DNA from: Saccharibacillus sp. O23
GTDB taxonomy: Bacteria; Bacillota; Bacilli; Paenibacillales; Paenibacillaceae
Direction of reading: 5' to 3'
DNA length: 64,000 nt
Assembly: GCF_002205895.1 (NCBI RefSeq)
Contig: NZ_NJDE01000006.1
Coordinates: 62,001 to 126,000, forward strand
The translations under genes were made by a program, and so were the position numbers. The notes beneath the pieces were generated by a model that worked only from the letters and a program-made list of their open reading frames with translations, ran no database searches and was not told the origin of the DNA. Within the stretch, counting starts at the first letter, position 1; every line of letters starts with the position of its first letter. This document shows positions 1 through 7,493 of this stretch, in pieces.

Positions 1-3
1 ATG

Positions 4-38
4 GATTAAGGTCGCTGAATTTGTAACGAGTTTTATTC
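4..38 (+). repeat. Right end of a truncated nested-hairpin element copy
   Basis: This stretch repeats the right-hand part of the complete element at 48-161: positions 11-34 are identical to 134-157 (they begin GGTCGCTGAATTTG and continue into AACGAGTTTT). It is preceded by GATTAAG, the motif found 3' of the inner hairpin in other copies. The window edge cuts off the rest, so a tandem copy presumably lies to the left. Confidence 0.6.
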
Positions 39-47
39 GAAGAAGCG

Positions 48-161
48 GAACAAACCTCGTTTGATTGGAAGCCGCTCTCGGGAAACGATCGAAAGTCGGT
101 TGGACCGTCCGACTTTCGATCCTCTGATTGAAGGTCGCTGAATTTGTAACGAGTTTTGTTC
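48..161 (+). repeat. Nested-hairpin element, copy 1 (upstream of melA)
   Basis: Two inverted repeats lie one inside the other. The outer arms are GAACAAACCTCGTT (48-61) and AACGAGTTTTGTTC (148-161), with one mismatch. The inner arms are GATCGAAAGTCGG (87-99) and CCGACTTTCGATC (109-121), a perfect 13-bp stem with a 9-nt loop. CTCTGATTGAAG follows the inner stem directly, as in copies at 1624-1722 and 59486-59587. There is no T-run, so it is not a simple terminator. The function is unknown. Confidence 0.65.
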
Positions 162-203
162 TTATATTATAACAAAAACACCTTCCATTACTCCATGTCT
201 TCC

Positions 204-217
204 TGTAAGCGCTCCCG
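204..217 (+). promoter_or_regulatory. Possible cre (CcpA) site before melA
   Basis: TGTAAGCGCTCCCG matches about 12 of 14 positions of the Bacillus cre consensus TGWAARCGYTWNCW. A TATAGT that could be a -10 box lies at 219-224, 40 bp upstream of melA. The second half-site is poor, so this is a weak call, supported mainly by similar sites before other sugar genes in the window. Confidence 0.35.
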
Positions 218-263
218 TTATAGTGGAGACATCAACGCAACCGACACAGGGAGGCTGAAAAGA

Positions 264-1592
264 ATGGGGAAAATCACGTTTATCGGCGCGGGGAGCACGG
301 TTTTCGTTCGGAACGTTCTGGGAGACATCATGATGACGCCGGCGCTGCAAGGGTTCGAGCTGGCGCTGTTCGATATCGACGCGCAGCGGTTGAACGAATC
401 GGAGACCTTGCTTCGTGCCATGAAGAACACGGTCGGCAGCCAGTGCGAGATCAAATCTTACCATGACCGCAAAGAAGCGCTTCGCGGAGCGAAATACGTC
501 ATCAACGCGATTCAGGTCGGCGGTTACGATCCGTGCACGATCACGGATTTCGAAGTGCCGAAGAAATACGGGCTGCGCCAGACGATCGCGGACACGCTGG
601 GGATCGGAGGCATTTTCCGCAATCTGCGCACCATTCCGGTCATGCTGGACATCGCCGCCAACATGCGCGAAGTCTGCCCGGATGCTTGGTTCCTGAACTA
701 TACGAATCCGATGGCGGTGCTGACGAACGTGATGAATACGGCGGGCGGCATCAAGACGGTCGGACTTTGCCACAGCGTGCAGCATTGTATCCCGGATTTG
801 TTCAAGAATCTGGACATGGACGCGACGAACGTCCGGGCGAAGATCGCGGGCATCAACCACATGGCGTGGCTGCTCGAAGTGACGCGGGACGGAGAAGACC
901 TCTACCCGGAGATCAAACGCCGCGCGGCCGAGAAGCAGAAAGAGAAGCATCACGACATGGTGCGTTTCGAGCTGATGAACCGGTTCGGCTACTATGTTAC
1001 GGAGTCGTCCGAGCATAACGCCGAATACCATCCGTATTTTATCAAGAAAAGTTATCCCGAGCTGATCGAACGCTTCAATATTCCGCTCGACGAGTATCCG
1101 CGCCGCTGCGTGAATCAGATCCGCGAATGGGGCGAGATGCGCGACAGCCTGATGCAGAGCGAGTCGCTCGAACATACGCGCAGCGTGGAATACGCGTCGC
1201 GGATTCTCGAAGCGATGGAGACGGACGTGCCGTTCAAGATCGCGGGCAACGTGATGAACAACGGCCTGATCTCGAACCTGCCGGACGATGCCTGCGTGGA
1301 AGTGCCGTGTCTGGTCGATGCGTCCGGCGTCAGTCCGACCTATGTCGGCGCTCTGCCTCCGCAGCTCGCGGCGCTCAACCAGACGAACATCAACACGCAG
1401 CGCTTGACGATCGAAGCGGCGCTGACCGGCAAACGCGAACATGTCTATCATGCCGCGATGCTCGATCCGCATACGGCCGCCGAGCTGTCGCTCGACGATA
1501 TCGTTTCGCTGTGCGACGACCTGATCGACGCGCACGGCGACTGGCTGCCGCAGTTCGGCGGTGAACGCCGCGCGCCGCAGACGGTGTCCTGA
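264..1592 (+). CDS. melA: Alpha-galactosidase, glycoside hydrolase family 4 (MelA)
   Basis: A cytoplasmic 442-residue GH4 enzyme predicted to hydrolyse alpha-galactosides such as melibiose by the NAD+- and Mn2+-dependent redox/elimination mechanism of this family. The N-terminus is the Rossmann dinucleotide site (ITFIGAGSTVF). NYTNP and the metal ligands Cys169 (GLCHSVQ) and His199 (GINHMAW) are all present. It follows B. subtilis MelA closely along its whole length. The start chosen is ATG 264, preceded by GGAGGCTGAAAAGA; the frame is open back to 156, but that extension has no family similarity or ribosome site. It is a single gene with its own terminator at 1727-1751, and nested-hairpin repeats lie on both sides. 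Confidence 0.93.
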   Translation: MGKITFIGAGSTVFVRNVLGDIMMTPALQGFELALFDIDAQRLNESETLLRAMKNTVGSQCEIKSYHDRKEALRGAKYVINAIQVGGYDPCTITDFEVPKKYGLRQTIADTLGIGGIFRNLRTIPVMLDIAANMREVCPDAWFLNYTNPMAVLTNVMNTAGGIKTVGLCHSVQHCIPDLFKNLDMDATNVRAKIAGINHMAWLLEVTRDGEDLYPEIKRRAAEKQKEKHHDMVRFELMNRFGYYVTESSEHNAEYHPYFIKKSYPELIERFNIPLDEYPRRCVNQIREWGEMRDSLMQSESLEHTRSVEYASRILEAMETDVPFKIAGNVMNNGLISNLPDDACVEVPCLVDASGVSPTYVGALPPQLAALNQTNINTQRLTIEAALTGKREHVYHAAMLDPHTAAELSLDDIVSLCDDLIDAHGDWLPQFGGERRAPQTVS

Positions 1593-1623
1593 TCGGCTGA
1601 TCAAGTGTAGTTAAGGTAAAGGT

Positions 1624-1722
1624 ATCTTAACCAAAGCTGCAGTAACGTTATGTTGGACTAAATCGCGCTTAAAGCGTGCGCGTTTTAGTCCAACATAACC
1701 TCTGATTAAGTTTGGTTAAGAT
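1624..1722 (+). repeat. Nested-hairpin element, copy 2 (3' of melA)
   Basis: The outer arms ATCTTAACCAAA (1624-1635) and TTTGGTTAAGAT (1711-1722) pair perfectly over 12 bp. The inner arms GTTATGTTGGACTAAA (1647-1662) and TTTAGTCCAACATAAC (1684-1699) pair perfectly over 16 bp. CTCTGATTAAG fills the gap between inner and outer right arms, and GCAGTAAC lies on the left side. Stem sequences are unrelated to copies 1 and 3 while the junction motif is kept. It sits between the melA stop and its terminator. Confidence 0.7.
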
Positions 1723-1726
1723 ATAA

Positions 1727-1751
1727 CCCCGGGAAATTCCGGGGCTTTTTT
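1727..1751 (+). terminator. Rho-independent terminator of melA
   Basis: CCCCGG-gaaatt-CCGGGG stem followed by CTTTTTT. Confidence 0.85.
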
Positions 1752-1857
1752 GCTTTCCCAGCCTCTTTTTCCGAAGCTTATCTGGTAAACTGGGAGCAAC
1801 CCATGTCGGATTCTATGCATACTGATCATCTTCAAAGAAACGAGGGCTTACACGTTC

Positions 1858-2874
1858 ATGAACATCGGCAAAAAGTTATCTCTGTCCCTACTGTCTCTGC
1901 TGCTGCTTCTGCCCGTACTGACGTTCGGCGAAACGGAGACGGCTTCCGCCGCTGCTCCGAAGACCAAAACGGTGGTCGGCGTATCGGTCGCGACGTTATG
2001 GAAAACGCCGGGACTGGCCCGTTCGATCGACGCGTCTTCGTTGGCGTCGCCGGTCGATATGACGGCTTGGACGGCGGCGATGAACACGACGGCGAAACGC
2101 CGCTGGTTGACGGGCAAGACCGAAACGCAGGCGCTTTACGGACAGGAAGTCAAGATCGTGCAGACTCGCGGAGCTTGGTCGCAGGTCGTGGTTACCGACC
2201 AGGCGACGTCCAAAAGCCGCTACGGCTATCCGGGCTGGCTGCCGACGGCGCAGCTTCGGACAGTACCGGCTGCCGATTGGGACGGAAGCGCTCCGGAAGC
2301 GGTCGTCGGCGCGAAAACGGCGGCGCTCTACAAAACGGACGGCAGCGCGAAGCTGCTGGAATTGAGCTTCGGTACGCGTCTGCCGGTCGCGGCGCAGCGA
2401 GGCGAATGGGTAGAAGTACGCGCGCCGCAGTACGGCACGGCGAAGATGCGGGCCGAAGACGTCAAGGTAACGGCGGCCGGAGCGAAAGAGGCGCAGCCCA
2501 CCGGCAAGCAGTTGGTCGATACGGGACGTACGTTCCTAGGCTTGAAGTATCTGTGGGCGGGCACGTCGGCGTACGGATTCGACTGTTCCGGTTTCACCGG
2601 CGCGATCTATCGCTATTACGGGATTCGCCTTCCGCGCGATGCTTCGGACCAGTTCCGCGCGGGTAAATCGGTAGCAAAGGCCGACTTGCAGCCCGGCGAC
2701 CTTCTGTTCTACGCGCATAACGACGGCAAAGGCAGCGTTCACCACGTCGCGATGTATATCGGAGACGGCAAGATGATCCATTCGCCGAAAGCCGGCAGAA
2801 CGGTCGAGATCATCCCGACGGCGACGAAAGGTTACGCGAACGAGTTCGCCGGGGCGCGCCGCTATTTGGATTAA
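1858..2874 (+). CDS. Secreted NlpC/P60 cell-wall hydrolase with SH3-like N-terminal part
   Basis: A 338-residue exported protein expected to cleave peptide stems of peptidoglycan outside the membrane. Residues 1-30 form a signal peptide ending near ASAAA. Residues about 40-210 look like one or two bacterial SH3-type wall-binding segments (ALYGQEVKIVQTRGAWSQVVV and a second similar stretch). Residues about 220-335 are NlpC/P60, with the nucleophile Cys243 (FDCSGF) and the base His295/His296 (SVHHVAMYIG). A later His in MIHSPKAG may complete the triad. ATG 1858 is preceded by a modest GAGGG site. It is monocistronic, and its wall-remodelling role is inferred from the family. Confidence 0.9.
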   Translation: MNIGKKLSLSLLSLLLLLPVLTFGETETASAAAPKTKTVVGVSVATLWKTPGLARSIDASSLASPVDMTAWTAAMNTTAKRRWLTGKTETQALYGQEVKIVQTRGAWSQVVVTDQATSKSRYGYPGWLPTAQLRTVPAADWDGSAPEAVVGAKTAALYKTDGSAKLLELSFGTRLPVAAQRGEWVEVRAPQYGTAKMRAEDVKVTAAGAKEAQPTGKQLVDTGRTFLGLKYLWAGTSAYGFDCSGFTGAIYRYYGIRLPRDASDQFRAGKSVAKADLQPGDLLFYAHNDGKGSVHHVAMYIGDGKMIHSPKAGRTVEIIPTATKGYANEFAGARRYLD

Positions 2875-3038
2875 ACGTTCTTGAGACGGGGATTTCCTTG
2901 CGACATGCGAACGAGGGATCTCGGTCCCGAGACTGATCTTTGCGAAAAAAAGAAACGAATCGAAACGGGCCGCGTAAAGGAAGACATGCGAAACAACGTT
3001 GGTTCCAAACATTTTATCGCGAACAGGAGAGAAGAATA

Positions 3039-3365
3039 ATGAGTATATCGAGAATATTGCTGCTGGTGGCCGGCATCTGCGAACTGCTGCTTGCCATCCC
3101 GATTCTGGGAGGAACGGTCGTACTGGCTACAGGGTACGGAGTGCTCGGCTTTATGTTCCTGCTGCATGTCGTAACGTTGGTGTTCGTCGTTCGGGATCGC
3201 GCGCCGATGTACGGTCCGATTCTGGGTATCATCACCTCGGCGCTGGCTTGGATTCCGTTCCTCGGCTGGGCGCTGCACTTGATCAGCGGCATCGCGCTGG
3301 TGATCAACGCTTTCCACGGACAACGCACGATCACGGGCAGCGGCGAACAACGCCGTTACTACTAA
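3039..3365 (+). CDS. Small four-helix integral membrane protein
   Basis: A 108-residue protein consisting almost entirely of four hydrophobic segments (about residues 4-26, 28-50, 58-78 and 80-98) with a polar tail rich in Gln and Arg. The start at ATG 3039 is set by the site ACAGGAGAGAAGAATA; the frame is open further upstream but without support. No catalytic motif is visible and the family was not recognised. Small proteins of this shape are common as uncharacterised membrane proteins in Bacillales. It ends 30 bp before a bidirectional terminator and is probably transcribed alone. Confidence 0.75.
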   Translation: MSISRILLLVAGICELLLAIPILGGTVVLATGYGVLGFMFLLHVVTLVFVVRDRAPMYGPILGIITSALAWIPFLGWALHLISGIALVINAFHGQRTITGSGEQRRYY

Positions 3366-3397
3366 GCCGCCGCGTTCGAGCGATCGGCAAAAAGAAA

Positions 3398-3437
3398 AGC
3401 CCTCTTCGACCGGATTCCGGTCGGGAGGGCTTTTTTT
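3398..3437. terminator. Bidirectional terminator between convergent genes
   Basis: AGCCCTC..CGACCG pairs with CGGTCGGGAGGGCT, flanked by an A-run (3390-3397) and a T-run (3432-3437). It serves the small membrane protein gene (+) and the monooxygenase gene (-). Confidence 0.85.
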
Positions 3438-3465
3438 GTATGGAACATGCAGCTCTTCGATACGA

Positions 3466-3759
3466 TTAAGACAACGGTTGTCCGTCGAAAGCTTTCACGT
3501 CGAGCGGAGCGGCCAGATAAGCTTTGGCTCCCGCCGCGAACGAAGTGAAATGTTCGCTGGCGTTATGCAGACCGACGGCTGCTTGGTCGCGCCAGATTTC
3601 CACCATCGTGTAGACGTTCTCGCGGCCTACCGCTTTGTGCAGATCGTAAGCGACGTTGCCTTCTTCGGCTTGCGATGCCGCGATCAGCGGCTTCATGTTC
3701 TCGAGAAATTCGGCTTCTTTGGCCGGGTTAACGTGAAAAGTAGCATGAACGATAATCAT
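3466..3759 (-). CDS. Antibiotic-biosynthesis-monooxygenase-like (ABM) protein, putative quinol monooxygenase
   Basis: A 97-residue cytoplasmic protein of the dimeric alpha+beta barrel ABM fold, resembling YgiN-type quinol monooxygenases. MIIVHATFHVNPAKEAEF at the N-terminus, the central EEGNVAYDLHKAV and VEIWRDQAAVGLHNASEHF are typical of the family. It is the last gene of a minus-strand run MarR - nitroreductase - ABM, 36 bp after the nitroreductase. This suggests a role in detoxifying quinones or other electrophiles under MarR control. Substrate and activity are not readable from the sequence. Confidence 0.85.
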   Translation of the reverse strand: MIIVHATFHVNPAKEAEFLENMKPLIAASQAEEGNVAYDLHKAVGRENVYTMVEIWRDQAAVGLHNASEHFTSFAAGAKAYLAAPLDVKAFDGQPLS

Positions 3760-3795
3760 GTGATATTCCTCCTTGTTGGATGGGTTAGATGAATC

Positions 3796-4434
3796 TTAAC
3801 GCCATTCGGTCGTGCGGGCTACGTCCAGACGGGCGGACGAATGTCCCGGTTTAGCGGCTTTGCCGATCGAGATCAGCATAACCGGTACGTGGCGCTCCGG
3901 ATCGATGCCGAACGCTTCGGCGACTTTGTCTTTCTCGTAGCCGCCGATCGGGTTGGTATCGTAGCCGTGCGCGCGAGCGACCAGCATGAACTGCATCGAG
4001 ACCAGACCTGCGTCGATCAGGACGGAATCGCGTTTCATTTCGGTCGGCATGCCGTTCAGCAGCGGCAGGTAGCTCGCGAGCTGTTGGTCTTTGATGTCCT
4101 GCGGCATGTAGCCGAGTTCAACGGCTTTGCTGAAGATTTCGTCCGCGAATTCCGTGAAGTTCAGATCGCCGAATACCGCTACGACCGCAGCGGAAGTCTC
4201 GACTTGGTGACCGTTGAATTTCGCCAGCGGAAGCAGTTTGGCTTTGGCTTCTTCGCTCTCGATCACGACGAAACGCCAAGGCTGCATGTTCACCGAAGAC
4301 GGTGCCAGCGTGGCTTCCTCAAGCATTTGCGTCATTTCTTCGCGGCTGATCTTCACCGACGGATCGTAATAACGGACGGAACGGCGGCTTTTGATGACTT
4401 CCAAGAAATCTTGAACTTGTTGTACGGTGCTCAT
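3796..4434 (-). CDS. NAD(P)H-dependent nitroreductase family protein
   Basis: A 212-residue FMN-dependent oxidoreductase of the nitroreductase fold, predicted to reduce nitro- or quinone-type compounds. The N-terminal RRSVRYYD, the central PSSVNMQPWRFVVI and the C-terminal PIGGYEKDKVAEAFGI motifs fit FMN binding. ATG 4434 is chosen because AAGGAG lies nine bases upstream; the ATG at 4443 would abut that same site. It lies between the MarR gene and the ABM monooxygenase gene on the same strand, the arrangement of electrophile-responsive operons such as those under YodB/MhqR in B. subtilis (comparison only). Confidence 0.9.
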   Translation of the reverse strand: MSTVQQVQDFLEVIKSRRSVRYYDPSVKISREEMTQMLEEATLAPSSVNMQPWRFVVIESEEAKAKLLPLAKFNGHQVETSAAVVAVFGDLNFTEFADEIFSKAVELGYMPQDIKDQQLASYLPLLNGMPTEMKRDSVLIDAGLVSMQFMLVARAHGYDTNPIGGYEKDKVAEAFGIDPERHVPVMLISIGKAAKPGHSSARLDVARTTEWR

Positions 4435-4528
4435 TAAGAACATCTCCTTTGATTTTCGCTAATTTAGAAAAACATGACGGGGAGAAACGAACGTCGGCAG
4501 ACGGCGCGAAGCCGCTGCCCGCCGTTCG

Positions 4529-4954
4529 CTACAGGTGCTCGGCGTTGCGGTGCATCCGATCGAGCATATCCGCGAGCTTCAGGCGCTCTTCGGCATCGAA
4601 ACCGTCGAGCAGGCCTTCGATCAGGCGGGACTTCTCTTCGACGAAGCTGGCAATATGGGCGCGTCCGGCTTCGGTAAGCTGAACGAGCGTAATCCGATTG
4701 TCGCTTGGGTCATTCCGTCTGGTGACAAATCCCTGCACCTCAAGCTGCTTGAGGTGGCGGGTAACCGCAGCGCTGTCGATGCCGAGCGTTTTCTGCAGCG
4801 CGCTCTGACCGATTTCTTCCGCGGCAAACAGTTCTTGCAGCAGCCGAAACCGCGATGCGCTGGTACCGACGCAGCCCGAAAATGCGGCACCGACACGATT
4901 GTTAAGCAGTTGGATCTTTTCCAAAATGCAAGCTTCGGGCGTGACCGAACACAT
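4529..4954 (-). CDS. MarR family transcriptional regulator
   Basis: A 141-residue winged-helix regulator, probably the repressor of its own promoter and of the two enzymes that follow. SALQKTLGIDSAAVTRHLKQLE is the recognition helix region and FVTRRNDPSDNRITLVQLTEAG the wing. Cysteines occur at residues 2, 9 and about 28, so redox or electrophile sensing is conceivable but not shown. ATG 4954 is preceded by AAAGGAG; the frame is open to 5005, but that part would cover the operator. About 95 bp separate it from the nitroreductase gene. Confidence 0.9.
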   Translation of the reverse strand: MCSVTPEACILEKIQLLNNRVGAAFSGCVGTSASRFRLLQELFAAEEIGQSALQKTLGIDSAAVTRHLKQLEVQGFVTRRNDPSDNRITLVQLTEAGRAHIASFVEEKSRLIEGLLDGFDAEERLKLADMLDRMHRNAEHL

Positions 4955-4980
4955 ACGCAGCGTCTCCTTTCTCCTCGATG

Positions 4981-5039
4981 ATTGACGGGTCAATGATTGA
5001 CACATCAGTAAATATAAAATACGTGCTGAAAAAAATCAA
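4981..5039 (-). promoter_or_regulatory. Promoter and candidate operator of the MarR-nitroreductase group
   Basis: On the minus strand, TTGATT (5039-5034) and TATATT (5016-5011) are separated by 17 bp, a good sigma-A promoter. Just downstream, ATTGACGGGTCAAT (4981-4994) is a palindrome, and TGATTGAC occurs twice nearby. The site lies at or after the expected transcription start, where a MarR repressor would block transcription. Confidence 0.65.
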
Positions 5040-5173
5040 GTGCCTAAACAAAAAAATAATTTTCTTCTGACGAAACCGCGCCATTTTCTGGACGTATATC
5101 CGCTAAAATAGTTGAAGAAGGCAGAATATCAAGCTGCTTCCAAGCTATTCCAAAACGAAAGGGGAAGATGAAC

Positions 5174-5509
5174 ATGCAAGAACAAAACCCGTACAACCGG
5201 CAGTCCGACCCGCAGGATGCCGAGCAGAACAAAACGATCGCCGCCGTCGCTTACATCCTGTTTTTCCTGCCGCTGCTGGCCGCTCGCGATTCGCGTTTCG
5301 CCATGTATCACGCCAACCAAGGACTGCTGCTTCTGCTTGCGATCATCGCGGGCAACATCGTTTTGGGCTTTATTCCGATCATCGGTTGGATTCTGCTGCC
5401 GATCTTCGGACTCGCGTCTTTCGTCTACTTGATCTTCGGCATCATGAACGCGGTCAACGGCAAAATGCAGCCTCTTCCGTTTATGCCGAACATCGAGATC
5501 CTGAAGTAA
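5174..5509 (+). CDS. DUF4870/Tic20-like small membrane protein
   Basis: A 111-residue protein with a polar N-terminus (QNPYNRQSDPQDAEQNK) and three hydrophobic helices. The motif RFAMYHANQGLLLLL and the following GFIPIIGWILLPIFGLASFVY are typical of DUF4870-type proteins. ATG 5174 is preferred to ATG 5168 because the AAAGGGG site is nine bases away from it and only three from the other. Function is unknown in the family. It stands 40 bp upstream of the next small gene and may share a transcript with it. Confidence 0.75.
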   Translation: MQEQNPYNRQSDPQDAEQNKTIAAVAYILFFLPLLAARDSRFAMYHANQGLLLLLAIIAGNIVLGFIPIIGWILLPIFGLASFVYLIFGIMNAVNGKMQPLPFMPNIEILK

Positions 5510-5549
5510 TCGGTTATACTAGTAGGAAAAGGTAAGCAGGAGGATTCGC

Positions 5550-5807
5550 ATGAGCGAGGAAAACAAGGCGGAAAACACCGCCAAGCAGGTAGCCGAATGG
5601 ATGGTCGAAGAGATTCGTTTCCGCGGCATCCTGAGACAAGAAGAAGCGATCGCCCACGTGCGCGAGCATTTCGGGGAATCCTTTATTTTCGTCAACGAGA
5701 ACGGCAACGCTTCGTTGGAGAAAGAAGTGAAGAAGGAGTTCCGCAAGTTACATAAAGGGCGGATCGCTTGGGATCGGGACGGTTTTATGTGGGGATGGAT
5801 TGGGTGA
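5550..5807 (+). CDS. Small uncharacterised protein, 85 residues
   Basis: A soluble, highly charged protein (about a third Asp, Glu, Lys and Arg) with no membrane segment. It reads MSEENKAENTAKQVAEWMVEEI at the start and has a conserved-looking tail HKGRIAWDRDGFMWGW. The length and this tail resemble small DUF6953-type proteins found in Bacillales, but that assignment is tentative. It is preceded by AGCAGGAGG and followed directly by a terminator. Confidence 0.7.
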   Translation: MSEENKAENTAKQVAEWMVEEIRFRGILRQEEAIAHVREHFGESFIFVNENGNASLEKEVKKEFRKLHKGRIAWDRDGFMWGWIG

Positions 5808-5811
5808 GAGA

Positions 5812-5841
5812 AAGCCGCTGGGAGTTCCCGGCGGCTTTTTT
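5812..5841 (+). terminator. Terminator after the 85-residue protein gene
   Basis: AGCCGC-t-GGGA pairs with TCCC-g-GCGGCT, then TTTTTT. Confidence 0.8.
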
Positions 5842-5869
5842 GATTGCTGAAAGTTCCTATACGTGTGGA

Positions 5870-5994
5870 GGGCGGGAGAGGCGTGAAAGTTTCGTTACGG
5901 TCGCTTGTTGTAATCGGGAAGCTGGATGAGGTTAAGATGGAGGCTTCCCGATTACAAAGGCGAACACTCCGTTCCTCCACTGAAACTTCCCCGC
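5870..5994. repeat. Long imperfect palindrome between convergent genes
   Basis: The core arms TTGTAATCGGGAAGC (5908-5922) and GCTTCCCGATTACAA (5943-5957) pair perfectly over 15 bp around a 20-nt loop. Further out, GAAAGTTTC (left) faces GAAACTTC (right), and GGCGGG faces CCCGCC, giving an interrupted stem of some 125 bases. It lies in a 307-bp gap between convergent genes that have their own terminators. The nested-stem layout recalls the elements at 48-161, 1624-1722 and 59486-59587, but the CTYTGATTRAG motif is absent. Confidence 0.6.
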
Positions 5995-6032
5995 CTTTTG
6001 ATCGCCCTAAGTATAGGGCCTTGCAACAAGAA

Positions 6033-6060
6033 AAAAGCCGCCGGGAAAAGGGCGGCTTTC
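6033..6060 (-). terminator. Terminator of the DUF3131 gene
   Basis: AAGCCGCC-gggaaaag-GGCGGCTT; read on the minus strand it is followed by TTTTTTCTTG. Confidence 0.8.
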
Positions 6061-6114
6061 TTTTGTTTTTGAAGCGAGGGGAGAACATGCCGGGTTCCGT
6101 GATGATCGATTTGT

Positions 6115-7470
6115 TTACTCGATCGAGAACACTTCTTTTCGCAGCAGTTCTTCCGGTTTCTGGCCGATCGGGTCGGAGTGGAAGTAGTCGCGGATCAGAT
6201 CGTCTTCGACGTAGTTGGCGATCGAGACCATGATCATGCCTTGGTCGAGGGCCAGGTAAGCTTTGGCGACTTCTTTGGTATCCAAATTCACGGAGTCGTA
6301 CAGGCCGTATTTGCCCATCAAATCCAGCTTTTTGAGCGCTTTGATGTTCTCGCGCGCTTCTTTCGGCGTATAATCCAGCGCCAAGAAAGTCGCGTGCGCG
6401 GTTACGGTCGAGCTGTCTTTATAACCGGAGATGCCCAGAGGCGTCGCGGCGAATTCGCTGTATCCGGTCGGAGTGGCGGACGGCGAGAAGCCCCATGCGG
6501 GATAGCCTTTTTCTTTGGCGTAAGCGATCTGAAGCTCGGCATAATGCTGATTATTGAGTCCCAGCGCCCGGGTGCCCAGTTCTTTTTCTTTCAAGACCAT
6601 GCCCGGCATCAGCGCTTCGAACATGCTGCCGCCCCATGTCGGGACGAACTTCGTGCCTTGATACGTATAATGGCCTTCGAAGACGTCCACGCCGTCGTAA
6701 TTGACGGTCGCGCCTTCCGGAATCTGCGACTGCCAATCCCATTCTTTCGGCATCGTGCGGTACATTTTCCACCAGTGATCCTGAGGGACGTCGCCTTTGC
6801 CGATCGCGATATAGCTCGCTACGCGAGGTTCGGTATAGAACGTTCCGTAATGATGTTCGGTCAGCGCGCCTTTGGCAACGTCGTAACCGCCGCGGAATTG
6901 GCCGACTTCGGGATCGTAGAGCTTCGAATAATCCATCTTGTCGACGAGGCTGCTCGTGCGCGCGTTCAGTTCCGGATAAGCTTGACCGACCACGATCAAG
7001 CCGGCGGACAGCCAACCGTTATCGACTTGGGAGATGAATTGGCCCCAGTCTTTTTTGACGGAAGCGTCTTCGGTGTTGTACCAGTTGTAGAACAGGCCGT
7101 TCCACTTGTCCATTTTCTCCAAGGAAGCCAACGTGGTTTGAAGACGCGACAGAGCTTCTTTTTTGGTGATCAGCTTCATCTGCTGCGCGGATACGGTGCT
7201 CATCATATACATGGAGATATTGGTCGGAGAAGTGCGTTTGGCTTCCTCCCAATCTTTGCCTTTCAATCTGACCTCGTCGGACGTCAATCCCGTCTCGGGA
7301 TCGGTAAAGTCTTTGAAGTACTTGTACGTGCTTTTGGAGAGCGCTTTCAATTCCGAAGTGAATCCGGCAGGTTTATAATCCGTAGACTGGGCGGAAACGG
7401 AAGACGACCAAGGCATAGGGATAAGCAGGCAAACGGCGAGAAATAAGCTGACCAGCTTCGTTTTTCTCAT
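6115..7470 (-). CDS. Secreted DUF3131 / glucoamylase-like protein
   Basis: A 451-residue exported protein with a signal peptide of about 27 residues (cleavage near VSAQS). The mature part is an alpha/alpha-barrel-type glycoside hydrolase-like domain. YNWYNTEDASVKKDW, VDNGWLSAGLIVVGQAYPEL, FVPTWGGSMFEALMP and the C-terminal YLALDQGMIMVSIANY are the recognisable blocks of the DUF3131/glycoamylase-like group. Acidic residues in these blocks could be catalytic, but substrate and activity are not known. It is monocistronic, with tandem palindromes at 7494-7518 just upstream as likely operators. A role in glucan or surface-sugar turnover is inference. Confidence 0.8.
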   Translation of the reverse strand: MRKTKLVSLFLAVCLLIPMPWSSSVSAQSTDYKPAGFTSELKALSKSTYKYFKDFTDPETGLTSDEVRLKGKDWEEAKRTSPTNISMYMMSTVSAQQMKLITKKEALSRLQTTLASLEKMDKWNGLFYNWYNTEDASVKKDWGQFISQVDNGWLSAGLIVVGQAYPELNARTSSLVDKMDYSKLYDPEVGQFRGGYDVAKGALTEHHYGTFYTEPRVASYIAIGKGDVPQDHWWKMYRTMPKEWDWQSQIPEGATVNYDGVDVFEGHYTYQGTKFVPTWGGSMFEALMPGMVLKEKELGTRALGLNNQHYAELQIAYAKEKGYPAWGFSPSATPTGYSEFAATPLGISGYKDSSTVTAHATFLALDYTPKEARENIKALKKLDLMGKYGLYDSVNLDTKEVAKAYLALDQGMIMVSIANYVEDDLIRDYFHSDPIGQKPEELLRKEVFSIE

Positions 7471-7493
7471 AAAACGGCTCCTTTCGAGTCAAA

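Noticed and set aside
48-161. Kink-turn or box C/D-like reading of the CTYTGATTRAG junction
   Set aside because: UGAU and CUGA-like strings are present, but the tandem G-A pairs and three-base bulge of a kink-turn cannot be placed consistently in all three copies.
162-1604. A 480-codon minus-strand frame opposite melA
   Set aside because: It is a shadow of the GH4 gene; it would run through the hairpin elements and has no family similarity.
5519-6088. A 189-residue minus-strand frame over the 85-residue protein gene
   Set aside because: It covers a good plus-strand gene, its terminator and the palindrome, and is Ser/Arg-rich with no domain.
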